Source: Daldinia sp. FL1419 (lineage: Eukaryota > Ascomycota > Sordariomycetes > Xylariales > Hypoxylaceae). Taken from it: a stretch of 64,000 nt of DNA. Positions 48,539 through 59,108 of this stretch are shown piece by piece; the first letter of the stretch is position 1; every line of letters begins with the position of its first letter. The notes beneath the pieces were generated by a model, which did no database searches, was not told where the DNA came from, and saw only the letters and a list, made by a program, of their open reading frames with translations. The translations under genes and the position numbers were made by a program. The DNA is taken from assembly GCA_025201765.1 (NCBI GenBank), contig MU623344.1, forward strand, positions 248,001 to 312,000, in the 5' to 3' direction.

Positions 48539-50438
48539 ATGGCGTCAACCTACGACTTCGTGGTAGTTGGCAGTAAGTTAGGTTGTTTCGAACACATCCT
48601 CCCTGAGGTAACACAACGTGGTCCGTTGACGATATCCTACAGGCGGCCCGGCCGGCAGCGCCGTCGCCACATGGCTAGCAAAGTCGGCAAGGAAGCCCAG
48701 CGTATTACTCCTCGAAGCCGGCGGTAGGAACGACGATAAGAACCTGCGTGTCGATGGACAGCGGTGGACGACTTTCCGCAATGAGAGTCTGAATTGGGGG
48801 TTTAAGACAGTGCCGCAGGAATTCTGCAATAACCGAGAACTAGATTACTCGCGGGGTTTGGGACTTGGTGGCTCGAGCGCAGTGAACTTTAGCGTTTTCA
48901 CCGTAGGAGCAAGTCGGGACTACGACGAATGGGCGCATATTGTAGGGGATGAAGCGTTTGCCTGGGCGCACATGCAGCGTCGACTGAAAAGCTTGGAGTC
49001 GTTCAACCCGACGTTACCCCCGGGAATCGATAGCCGGTACGCGGCGCCGAGAGTCGAGGACCACGGTAGTTCAGGGCCGTTGAAGACGGGGTTTGTGGCG
49101 GAGATGGAAAAGGACGTGGCGCCTTTATTCGAAGCCATCGAGAAGGCAGGGTACCCCTTGAACCCGGACCATAACTCCGGCAACCCGATCGGCTTCTCTC
49201 TCGGGATCAATTCGTCGAATAAGGGGGTACGGTCTACGGCGGCGGATTTGCTTACGCCGGTGCCGGATAACTTGACGATTATTACTGATGCCCCCGTCCA
49301 GCGAGTCATGGTGCGAGGTAACAAGATCGTCGGGGCTGAGTCGAATGGCAAGAATTGTAAGTTTAATAGATCCAGTCCAATTTCTTGACGCCGTGATCGT
49401 GAGTATAGCTAATGAACATTGATGTTAGACTTGGCATCTAAAGAAGTCATCCTTTCAACAGGCTCGGTCAATAATCCGAGGATCTTAATGCACTCTGGCA
49501 TTGGTCCCAGGGCGCAGCTAGAAAAGTACGGGATACCAGTGATCAAAGATGTCCTAGCGATCGGCCAGGGTCTACGCGACCACATGTTCATTCCAATAGC
49601 TTACACACGAGCCGAGGGCACCACGGATCGCGCCTCATTCTACGGAAGCAAGAAGGCCATGGCGGATGCGTTGGAGCAATGGAAGAAAGACGGATCAGGT
49701 CCTTGGGCTAAGTATGGCTGCCAATTACCCATCGGCTGGTTCAAACTCGACAAACTCCTCGCCTCCCAGGAATACCAGGACTTACCCGCCGAGGAGAAGG
49801 CCCTGATCAACGACCCAACGATCCCCCACTACGAGCTCCTAAGCCACTTTCCCCTCCACTGGTTCATACCAGACTTCCCGGACTCAAACCTGAACTACTC
49901 CACACTCCTAGTATTTCTTTTCAACGCGCAGAGCCGTGGCGAAATCACGCTACAATCAGAAGACCCGGACGCAGCACCCCGGATCGACCCTAAGTTCTTA
50001 GCAACGGCGTTCGACCGACGGGCGGCTATCGAGGCGTTGCGCGATGCGCTGCAGTTCGTCAAGTCCGAGGGCTACGCGCGGGATACCGTGTCGACAATCA
50101 CAGGGCCGGCGAGCGAGTCGGACGAGGACTTGCTCGAGTACTGGCGCCAGGCTATAGGATCGAGCGTAAGTAATACAAAATACCCCCCGTGACAAGACAA
50201 GTACTCACACCACTAACCCTCGTCGAAGTGGCACATGACCGGCACCGTGAAAATGGGGCCCCCCGACTCGGCCGACGCAGCCGTAGATCACGACTTCCGA
50301 CTCATCGGTTTCTCGGGCCTACGCGTCGCAGACATGAGCGTGGTCCCCGTCCTCGCTAGTTGCCACGTCCAAGCCGTCGCCTACCTCACTGGCATCACCT
50401 GCGCCGAGAAGTTAATTGCCGAGTACAATCTCGCGTAA
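48539..50438 (+). CDS. GMC-family FAD-dependent oxidoreductase
   Basis: A flavoenzyme of the glucose-methanol-choline family, 564 residues; substrate unknown. Exons are 48539-48572, 48643-49356, 49429-50165 and 50229-50438, all with GTAAGT donors and consistent phases. The first splice falls inside the nucleotide-binding loop VVGSGPAGSAVATWLA (GxGxxG, residues 9-24). The FAD-ribose Glu is in LLLEAGG. RGLGLGGSSAVNFSVF is the first family signature and STGSVNNPRILMHSGIG the second, with Asn where Ser/Thr is usual. The catalytic pair is His497 (SSWHMTGT) and His541 (SCHVQAVAY); many relatives have Asn or His at the second place. There is no signal peptide, so the enzyme is probably intracellular, unlike secreted glucose oxidases. 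It is not adjacent to any other metabolic gene. Confidence 0.92.
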
Positions 50439-50941
50439 GTCATGTAGGTACCGGAGTTAGAATGGAGAAAGCCATAGTTATTTAGAAAAAGAGGAGGGGT
50501 TCTGGAATGTCTAGATCTGCGAGTGGCTACGTCGTATAGGTAGAATTTTCCCAAAATAGACGCATTGTTCTAGTAAAACTACTAGGTTAGACTGGAACCC
50601 GATAGCGTTCGAGAAACGCCGCATTGCATTTCATATTATTCCCGGTGCACCCTTTTCGATCTATTCCCCTATATCCTTCGCATATGACTTGGGCACAGCT
50701 GGACAACTGAAGCTGCAAAGTACGAGTACTGACGATCATGTATCAAGTATTGCTGCCTTAGAAAAAGGGGATCAGATCTATGTAAAACCGCACATATGCT
50801 ACCAAGAAGCCAACCATCGAGCTAGGACTTGAAATAGATATCTGGGCAAACAATCGGCGCTAAGACAGCCTTTTCTTTTTTTTTTTTAACTCCTTTCCAT
50901 ATCGTGATAATTCGTTAATGATAACTAGGGGTTTCTATAAC
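50439..50941. other. Convergent 3' flanks of GMC gene and MGM1
   Basis: AT-rich spacer with a T10 tract near 50878. No feature besides the two 3' regions. Confidence 0.55.
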
Positions 50942-53826
50942 TCAAAATAATCCCCACCGCCCACGTTCCTTCTCGCCTCCTTTCTTTGTACCCGTCCTTG
51001 AACGCTCCCTATCTATACCTTCGAGCTGTCTTAAGCTTTCCATCTTCTCGAGCACTAGCTCAAGAAGTTCCTTACGCCTAATAACTTCCAAGTGTTTCTT
51101 TATCTTGGGGTCTTCTTTGGCGAACTTTTCGACTTCTTCATCCGATAGGTGACGCCCAAGCCGTAAATCTAACTCGCGCGGGAAGTTGTAATAGAATTCG
51201 GAGAGAAGCTCCACATTAAGAAACAGAACGGCTGTCGACGCAAGTTTCGAGGCCACTGCGTCTAAAAAGACCTCCGGACAATGGTATTTATTCTTGATAT
51301 TGGCGCATTGTTTTGACTTGACTGCAAGCATCCGCATCCTGATGATATCGGCACGGTCTCGCAAGAAGACAGCTTCCCGGCCTGGAACTATGTTAGCAAG
51401 ATGTTCTTAGTTCGTGATAGCTGGATTGTTATACCTTTTGAAAGTAACTCTGCACTAAAGCCTCCCGCGCCGCTCCGGCTATCACCTTCTACCACGACGT
51501 CGCCCTTCCTAGCCTTATCGACAAAATTCACCACCTCCCTTAACTTTCTTCGTCCACCAACCGCCGATTCAAGGTTTTTCATAGCGCCTTCACACGCAGC
51601 CAGTTCCTTCTTCAATACACCTTGGACGTGCTCCCTTCCTGAGGTCCACTCTCGTTCTTCCATGTCGATCTCAAACTTGTAAGGTTTGATGCAATTCTCT
51701 ACTTGGTCGCTCGTACTGTAGAACCGCTCATTCAAAATACTCGAGGCGGCCTCTGTAATGACCTGCCGTGCATATGGATGGTTTACAAAAGTAGATTGGC
51801 TGATTAGAGCGTCGATATGTGATTGGATCGAGTTCGCTACCACATTAGTAGCTAATCTACCAACACCAAGTTTTGTTAGCGCAGAGGTGGAAGCGTCGAG
51901 TTGTCTTCGCCAGTAGAGGGAGTTTGGATCTGCTTTAGGGAGGTCGGCAAGGCTATTAGGCTCGGCGACGGGAACACTTAGGTCGTAAATGGGCTTGTTC
52001 CAATATCTTGCTGCTAATAAGTCAAGCATTCGTTGATCAAGTTCATCCTTCAGGAGACTATGCATTTCAGGACGACCAAATTCTTCGGTAAATCGTTTGA
52101 AAGAGTGTTTAAAAGCATCGAGGCTCTCCGCCAAATACGACTCTGCGGATAATGGCCTGTCATTGTATTGCACCTTAAACTCATATGTTGCCTCTTCTAA
52201 CTCTTGTCGTATAGCATCGCTCGTTGACTGTAGGCTAGCTGACATAGTCTGTTCCAGGACGTGCATAAGCTTCTTCCGTAGTGTTGAAGTCCCGACTTGG
52301 ACGTCGGAGCCAGGACCGAATTCCAACGGGTGAGCTGAGAAAAAGGTGTTTTCGTTACGAGTAATAGTAGACGTTAAGTTAGTGTTACCCTTCTTGAATA
52401 AACCCGACGTTGACGGCACACGTGAGATGACTCCGACGTAGCCTAGGCGAAGGGGATATTGCTTATCACCTAGAATCGAAGCTCCCCGGGAAGGATCGAT
52501 AAGATCCATCTTCGTGATAACACCTATCGTCCGTTCACCGCGAGGGTCAACCCGTCTACTAGCTCGGAGAGCCGTCGAGTTAGCCAGGTCAACATCAGCG
52601 GCTGAAATGGCCAGGATGACGTTGGGTGGTTGTATGTATTTATCACAAAGTTCTGATATCCTCTGCTTCAGCTCGAGCGGTTGATTTTGTCCCACGACTT
52701 GTATATAACCGGGAAGATCGATAAGCGATAGATCTGGAATGTTTGGCGACGAGATAGAAAGTCGAATAGGGTCGTCTGATACGCATTGGCTATCTGGAAC
52801 AGCTTGGTTTAATTCCGTTAAAGTCCGTTGGATAGAGGAGAAGTCGGAGATCTTTCCTAGACCTAAATCTGGAAATTCGCCATATTCGGCAGTTGAATCA
52901 GGGGTGTTAATTAAAGTAAGTTCGATCGGCCTCCGGGTAACCATGTTTGTTCCTTTTGGCAAGAATTCGTGCCCTACGATAGCTTCCAGTACAGAACTCT
53001 TCCCAGAGGATTGCGAGCCGATGACCACGATAGAAGGCAGTGTGAGGGTGCTGGATTGTCCAATTCTCGAAAGAATATTCCGGATTTCTATCATCTTCTT
53101 TGTGAGGACCATTATTTGGTCATCCTTGGCCATTTCGTCCGCATTACGAGGGTCGTCGTCAGACTGCTCATACCCGTACGCAGCAGCACTTGCACCTACA
53201 GCGACCGCAGCGCCTGCTCTACTCTGCTTCGGAGGCTCCTCGCCACCAGGGCCCTCACCTTTTCCAGTACCTATCTCTTCCTGTGATTTAAGGATTTTCT
53301 GCATCCACTCTGGTAGCTCTATTTGATCTTTTGTGTTTTGCCAGCCTCGCTTCGTCTGGTCAGCAATATCTCTTGCACCATCCAAAAATCCCATCGCCGT
53401 ATTCGTAACGGTATCTTTTGTCGTGTAAATTACGTCCCAGGCATAATTCCCAGCCTCTATATTTCATTAGCTATCGCTTACAGAAAAATACTCAGGGTGG
53501 AAGGGCGAGATTCGGGTCAACGTACGTGTGGCTTGGTACTGAATCCAAGCCAGACCACCTATCATCACTCCACCTGCCATAGCAGGAATCCTTACAAACT
53601 TGACTACAAGCCGGGGTAAGAAACGCGCAAAGGAGGCATTACGAACGATGACGGCGTTATGGAACGAATTCACCGGCAACCACATGCGTCGTCGAGTTGC
53701 ACGTACAGCGGCACCAGCCCCCAGGATACCACCAGAAGGTAGCTGATGATATTGGCGTACGGCCTGAACCATGGCCGGGCGTATCGCCGGGAGACGCCCG
53801 ACCGCTGCTATCAGCCGTCCGCTCAT
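50942..53826 (-). CDS. MGM1: Mitochondrial inner-membrane dynamin-like GTPase Mgm1
   Basis: The GTPase that fuses mitochondrial inner membranes and shapes cristae (OPA1 orthologue), 920 residues. Exons in transcription order: 53826-53526, 53456-51435 and 51381-50942; introns begin GTACGT and GTATAA, the second with CTAAC and a CCAG acceptor. The N-terminus is a basic, Ala-rich mitochondrial presequence (about 1-75) followed by a membrane anchor (VRIPAMAGGVMIGGLAWIQY, about 78-97). A second, Ala/Gly-rich hydrophobic stretch near 181-196 (AGAAVAVGASAAAYGY) is where rhomboid cleavage makes the short form in yeast. GTPase motifs: G1 GSQSSGKS (247-254), G2 Thr in MVTRRP, G3 DLPG (347-350), G4 TKMD (415-418). 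The dynamin middle/effector part ends with LFLNVELLSEFYYNFPREL, typical of Mgm1. The length is normal. Confidence 0.95.
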
Positions 53827-55774
53827 GTCGGGATTAACAGGCGGAGGCGATATGATATCGGAGAGCAGAGAACCATAAAGGTTGAGGTCTCGTAGGTAGC
53901 GGTTCGGCGGGGAGGGAGAGGGAGAGGGAAGAGATTGATGTGCGTATCGATGTGCGCATCGATGTGCGTATTCGGGTAGGTAGATTTAAAATGTCGGTTG
54001 GACGGTAAGAATACACGTAGGAAAGAAAGGTGGGTTACTTAGTGGGTTGGTGGCGTGGAACCTCGAAGCATTCTACTGTTACATAGCTTACCTAACAGGC
54101 CTAGCCTGAAATAAGGTAGCCCCAGAAGTGGTACTCGGGAGTACGGAGTACCTATGCGAGTAACTGGATCCGTACCAGGAGGTACCTCTAATGGAACAAA
54201 CCCAGAATGCCCGCATTCATCACGTGCCTCCCCAATAACATCACTTTTGTTCTAGGTTAGGATATCGTACGTACCGCCTCTTTTATTCTTTCCCGTTGAA
54301 TTCTTCCTCTGATTCCTAGCACCGTGATAAATTATGACGTGAAAAGGTTTACTGTTCATAATTCCTCGTATCTACGATAGGAGTAACTTGGACTATAATA
54401 TACCTAAGTCTTGCTTGTCCTGAGTTAGCAATCCGATTACCTATCTGGTAAGACCCCGTCTTGAACGACGCCATGTGATGCCTAGAAAATATATGAAGAA
54501 TTTAATATTGCAAATAGTAGGTATGGCCATGGAGCTTTATAATGTAGGTATATCGTTCCGAAGTCTATGTTAATGACTATAATACGGTCGTACTTATTCC
54601 CCCCGATAGGAAGTGAATTAAAAGGCCCTGTAACGAGCTTCTGAAATTCGAGAGAAATGATAGAATGAAGTTCAGTTTCGCTAGTGAGTAGGTAGCCAGG
54701 AATATAACTGTTACACTCAAAGTTATTCAGGGTATGTGTGAGGACCGGCGAGATTTGAGAGCGTAGGATGAATGGAGAAAGGAAGAAAAGTAATTGTGTA
54801 GACGAAGAAATATGCTTCCTTAAATGTAGGTGGTGTATCTCAGGCTGTAAAATGCATATAATAGGCAATCACCTACCTGGGCAAAGTACCTATGCTCTTC
54901 ACATTATTTGGTAAGGTACCTGTGTAGCCAGCTAACCTGGGTAGGTACATGCCTACATGTGCCAGGAGGCAGGTACGGGATATGGAGAGTCTAATAAATA
55001 TAGAGTTACCTGCCTCTTAAAATTCCTTCCTAATTGAATAAACCTATTTTCTCTCACTTTAGGCTCAAGTATTCCACCCTTCTATAACTTCTATTAAGTT
55101 ATAGGTCATCACCTTCCCAGAAAAAAGAACCTGCCAGCTTACCTATGTCAAAATCCAGTGTTGCAACCACTCGACTACGGTTAGATATTTACAATTTCAA
55201 GAACCCAGCGTGTTTCAAGTTCTCGTAAAGATATTACAAGGCTCGATTTTCAGCGCCCCCCAAACTTAATTTTCCGTCTCCTATAATACTGTTCAACTCG
55301 CAGAGTGGACGCATTATCCGACAGAACGACTTTCAATTAATTAAATAGTTTGCCCATTTTAAACCAAATTCAAGGATAACAGATTCCTCGATCCATTGGC
55401 CACTATGTCGTCGGCTTCATCTTCGCCTACATCTACATCTGCGTCTACATCTGTGTCTTCTAGGTCTCCCAAGATGACGTCTTCTTGCTCACTTACAACC
55501 CTTCCCTCTAGTCTCGCCATTAACACCATCGGACACACACCTATCAACGTGCAGTCTAAATCACATCTGGGAGCGTTTTCTCAACTACTTTCCATTCCGC
55601 CACCTGAAGAGGTTACCAATCGCCACGAGCGACAATGAGAGAAAGAGAAAGCGTAATTATGTAGACAATGGGCATGAAAAACCTGAGCATCACCAAACTG
55701 AGAAAAAGAAATCAAGCGTAAAACCAAAAGTTCTCGATCAGAGCCTAGTATAATACATACCCGAAAGTGAAAAC
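53827..55774. other. Upstream of MGM1; AT-rich spacer with S/T-rich ORF
   Basis: It contains the MGM1 leader with tandem repeats, TACC/GGTA motifs near 54900-54960 and a tRNA-like scrap (about 55140-55180, minus). A Ser/Thr-rich frame runs 55405-55638 and is followed in another frame by a basic stretch up to a TAA at 55751-55753. These may be the decayed 5' part of the following gene, which is discussed there. Confidence 0.5.
53937..53971. repeat. GATGTGCGTATC tandem repeat
   Basis: Three head-to-tail copies of a 12-nt unit (with one T to C change) lie about 110 nt upstream of the MGM1 start, next to a GGGAGA purine tract. Confidence 0.8.
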
Positions 55775-56531
55775 ATGACCGGGAAGATAAGCCAGCACAA
55801 GATATCAGCCTGGAGCACGCCGCACGGTATTATGGACATCGTCTACGGTTATATTATCTCTTCATCTGAGGGGGAAATATTACCGGAGAACGTTGAGAAG
55901 AAGTTTGAAAAGGTGCCGAGAAGATTGTTTCGCAAGTTTGTTCACTCGAATGTCCATACATGCTATTTCTTCCGGGCATTCATGTGCAATTTTCTATGCG
56001 CCGAGATCTTCGACAACCCTTTCAAATTATGGTGTATAAGTGACGGTCTAGGATCGGGGTTGGGACGATTCTATTGTAAGTAGAGCCCCTGAGATTTGTT
56101 TCCCTTGTCGTGCTTAAGTCTAACAATCGATTAGCGGGAGAAGTTGGTGGCGATAATATCTTAACTGCTCGCGATCATATACGGCACAAATGGTTTACGA
56201 CTGCCCAATGAATCTAGCAAAGATTAAAAGACTTAAAGATGAACTACTAGAGTTGACTAAGTCAATCTTTATCAAAAAGAATGAAGATGACATTGAAGCC
56301 GAAATCAAGCCAGTCACCGACAAGATCCTCAAACTAGCATTGACGCTAGTTCGGGCCATGAGCCGGATGGAAAGAAAATTTGAATTTACGAGACGGGATT
56401 ACTCAGTTCCTTACAATATTTCACAACCCTTTGGTGAGAGATGGATGTGTGTAGAGGATGCTAGCGTGAATGATGAGGATAGCGTTGACCTCTTTGTTCT
56501 CACCAGCATTGCTCATGTATGTCACAGATAG
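55775..56531 (+). CDS. Uncharacterised protein, shorter paralogue of the next gene (possibly decayed)
   Basis: It shares a core with the gene at 57296-58474: CYFFRAFMCNFLCAEIF here against CYIFRALIWRYLYTCLL there, then LGRFY against LGRFF, and RAMSRMERKFEFTRRDYSV further on. A frame-consistent model is 55775-56075 joined to 56218-56531 (204 residues; GTAAGT donor, TAG acceptor). However, the nearer acceptor at 56133-56134 opens a stretch that also matches the paralogue (DHIRHKWFTTAQ against FEDWRIHTAQ) and then hits TGA, so the intact model skips normally coding sequence. Upstream, a Ser/Thr-rich frame (from 55405), a basic frame and a TAA at 55751-55753 look like a broken N-terminus, and the coiled coil of the paralogue is missing. 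It is either a truncated gene or a pseudogene. No function known. Confidence 0.5.
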
Positions 56532-57295
56532 AATATCCAAGGCCTCGAACGAGCTCAAAGGGAAGCGATTTTCCAACACAGAACCTCTGGAGGGTAGCTT
56601 TTTAAAAAGGGCGAAAGAAAACTAGAGAAACCTCAAGGAATGAGACATGGGTGGACTTCGTAAGCTGGGTGAGATATTCTAGAGAGGGTAGAGGAGGGAC
56701 GGAGAGCAATTTGACGATCTCGACAATTTAGGATAATTATGGGTGCGTCCCTATCCTCCACTCGCACTTAGGATGGATGTTTTACAAATCAAGCGCAGAA
56801 ACGTTGAGCGGACATTGCACATAGCATTTGATTACTACCTAGTTAGATACATAGACTAATAAGATAGGTAGGTAGCCAAGGCACCGGAAGTAAAAAAAAA
56901 AAGTCGAAAACATTCCTTCTATTATTATACAAGCCTCTAAAATCATTCGACGAGACGCGAAGGCCGGGAAGGTAGGCTTGTTTGTACGGTTGCAACACGA
57001 AGTTTAGCTGGGTCGGATAGGTACCTGCCTACCTAACCGTTAGCTAAATGTACCTACCAAGGTACCTAACTTAAGAATTGTTAGTAGTGCGTTTCTCACA
57101 ACAAAGACCACACATAATTCACGCCAATAAAGCCCAGAGCATCGCATTAGGACGATATAATAAACGTAATAGGTTATTAAATCAATTACGAATTACCTCT
57201 TAAACTCCCAGCCCAGGCAACCCGCTTTCGGAATTATTATCTTCCACAAATCATCAATACATATTTATACCTCCTTGCCTTACCCAACCTTCATC
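56532..57295. other. Spacer between tandem paralogues
   Basis: Probable terminator of the short copy and promoter of the long one. TACC/GGTA palindromes occupy 57017-57069. No gene. Confidence 0.55.
57017..57069. repeat. TACC/GGTA palindrome cluster
   Basis: Two adjacent short palindromes, TAGGTACCTGCCTACCTA and TACCTACCAAGGTACCTA, lie within about 230 nt upstream of the following start codon. Confidence 0.7.
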
Positions 57296-58474
57296 ATGGA
57301 GGCCTTACGAAGTCAGTTTGCCGAAACGCAAGGCGAACTCACGAATAAAATACTTCAAGTTAGAAAGTTACGAGCAGATCATGCTGCGGCGCTGAATGCT
57401 TGGGCGCAGCAGAAGCAGAGCTTTGAAACAAAGCTGCAAGAACTTGAAGCCGAAGTCCAAAGATTGCGCCAAGCGGATGGTATTTCTGAAGGGAGAGAAA
57501 AGCCGGCGTTAACACATGCAAACGGGCAGAGTAGCAAGAGAGCCTCGTTAGTTTCTGTACTGAAGAATGAACCAACGAGCAGTAGCCCGGTTGCACGGGA
57601 TGGAGGTGACGACACGGTCGTGATCACCCGGTCGCGGATGCATGATATCGAGTCCAAGTTCGAAAATATCAGGAACGAGCTGGCAGAAAAGAACAAACTC
57701 TGCGAATCCCTGCAGCAACAATTACATATCCGGCGAGTTAGTTCTGGTAGCGAGGAAGACCAAAATATTACTGATGACCGGGTGATAGAGCGCTGGCAGC
57801 ATCTACAAGACCAAATTCGCACGCTTTCGTTAGACAGATTCGCCGGGGCAATTCGGCTGGGGTTGGTGCCGGATAAGTCCAAAAAAGAGTTTGAACATCT
57901 GTCGAAACACTGGAGAACCTATATGACCAACGGCGACCTAACTTGCTATATCTTCCGGGCACTCATCTGGAGATACTTGTATACGTGTCTGCTGATCAAA
58001 TACTGTCGTGTGTGGGGTAGGGAGCACGGCGATCTGGCTGCGAAACTGGGCCGTTTCTTTTTGACTAAGATATCGGACGCGGAATTCGAAGATTGGCGTA
58101 TTCACACGGCGCAGCTGGTACACAAAGCTTGTAGCCCCGACCCGGCAGTCGTGGACGAGGTGATTAAGAAGATATTGGATGCTACTACACTATTTGCGAC
58201 CGGGATCGATACGGAGACCTTGACAACATCTCTTACGGAAATCGTCACGACAGCGGCGGAAATCAGTACTATTCTAGCTCGGTCGCGATACTCGGTTCTG
58301 ATGTCGGATAGACCAGGGAGCGATGACACGTGCGGGTTCGCGTATCAGGAGGCAACGATGGAAGTGAAGAGTCACCTTGGCACGAAGACGGTGGTAGACA
58401 TGATGATATCGCCGTGTCTGCTGAAGAAGGAAACTGACTACGTGGTCCTTGTGAAGGCAGATGTCATCTGCTAG
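57296..58474 (+). CDS. Uncharacterised coiled-coil protein
   Basis: A single-exon gene for 392 residues; the ATG at 57296 is the first in frame and begins MEALRSQFAETQGELTNKIL. Two coiled-coil-like segments are visible: residues about 8-65 (repeated E/K/Q/L heptads such as FETKLQELEAEVQRLRQ) and about 115-150 (HDIESKFENIRNELAEKNKL). A globular part of about 230 residues follows with ERWQHLQDQIRTLSLDRFAG, the Trp/Tyr-rich DLTCYIFRALIWRYLYTCLL, and LGRFFLTKISDAEFEDWRIH. There is no signal peptide, no clear membrane segment and no enzymatic motif I recognise. The layout resembles the many species-restricted fungal proteins with an N-terminal coil and an unknown domain. The neighbour at 55775-56531 is a paralogue. 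Confidence 0.72.
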   Translation: MEALRSQFAETQGELTNKILQVRKLRADHAAALNAWAQQKQSFETKLQELEAEVQRLRQADGISEGREKPALTHANGQSSKRASLVSVLKNEPTSSSPVARDGGDDTVVITRSRMHDIESKFENIRNELAEKNKLCESLQQQLHIRRVSSGSEEDQNITDDRVIERWQHLQDQIRTLSLDRFAGAIRLGLVPDKSKKEFEHLSKHWRTYMTNGDLTCYIFRALIWRYLYTCLLIKYCRVWGREHGDLAAKLGRFFLTKISDAEFEDWRIHTAQLVHKACSPDPAVVDEVIKKILDATTLFATGIDTETLTTSLTEIVTTAAEISTILARSRYSVLMSDRPGSDDTCGFAYQEATMEVKSHLGTKTVVDMMISPCLLKKETDYVVLVKADVIC

Positions 58475-59108
58475 AAGTAATGCGCGCGGGGTTGGATACG
58501 ACGAAGGAGTATCGGCGGAGAGGAAATTCAAGTAGATGTGCGGCGGGAGTCCAGGCGATAGGGGAGTAAAGTTCGCTGTTACGAATTCCTCCCCCCGCGC
58601 GTGCCTCACGATGCCTATCTAGGCACCTAGGCACCTACCTATGTAGAGAGTGGGGGAAACCGTTGTTTCCACCCGTCATTTTAATCAGGAGTCTGTACCT
58701 ATCTTAGGTTAAAAAGGTTAATAGCTAGATTAGTCAGCGGAATTAACTTTTTTTTTTTTCCACAGGGCCTTTATTATATTATGTAATTTATGTTCTGAAT
58801 TACGGCCTGGATATCGCGGGTGGCGTTGATTAACTAACCTAGATTATTCCCGAAAGCCTTTGTCTCGTCTGTTTGGCGTTTGGTAATTCTAACTGCCTAA
58901 ATAGAGAGCTTATCGATAAAGACCTAAGTTTTCACATGTGACATTACTAGCTCCCATCTGCGCAATGTCCACTTTTATGAGCGCTTGTTTCTAAAGTTAC
59001 AAGTTGCCAATATCGTGGTTGCTTTATCATCGTACATCTCTTCTGTTCTTTTGCTGCGTACTACGGTATATATATACCTACCTATATATCATCCATTTTA
59101 TGCTATAT
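58475..59108. other. Spacer upstream of RIT1
   Basis: It has a palindromic TAGGCACCTAGGCACCTA motif at 58620-58640, a T12 tract near 58749 and TATA-like repeats at 59066-59090 just before the RIT1 start. Confidence 0.55.

Noticed and set aside
52739..53326. A 195-codon plus-strand frame inside MGM1
   Set aside because: It is antisense to the GTPase domain, whose motifs are unambiguous.
54482..54868. 128-codon minus-strand frame
   Set aside because: It is AT-rich, hydrophobic-aromatic by composition, has no motif, and its start is inside a repeat-bearing spacer.
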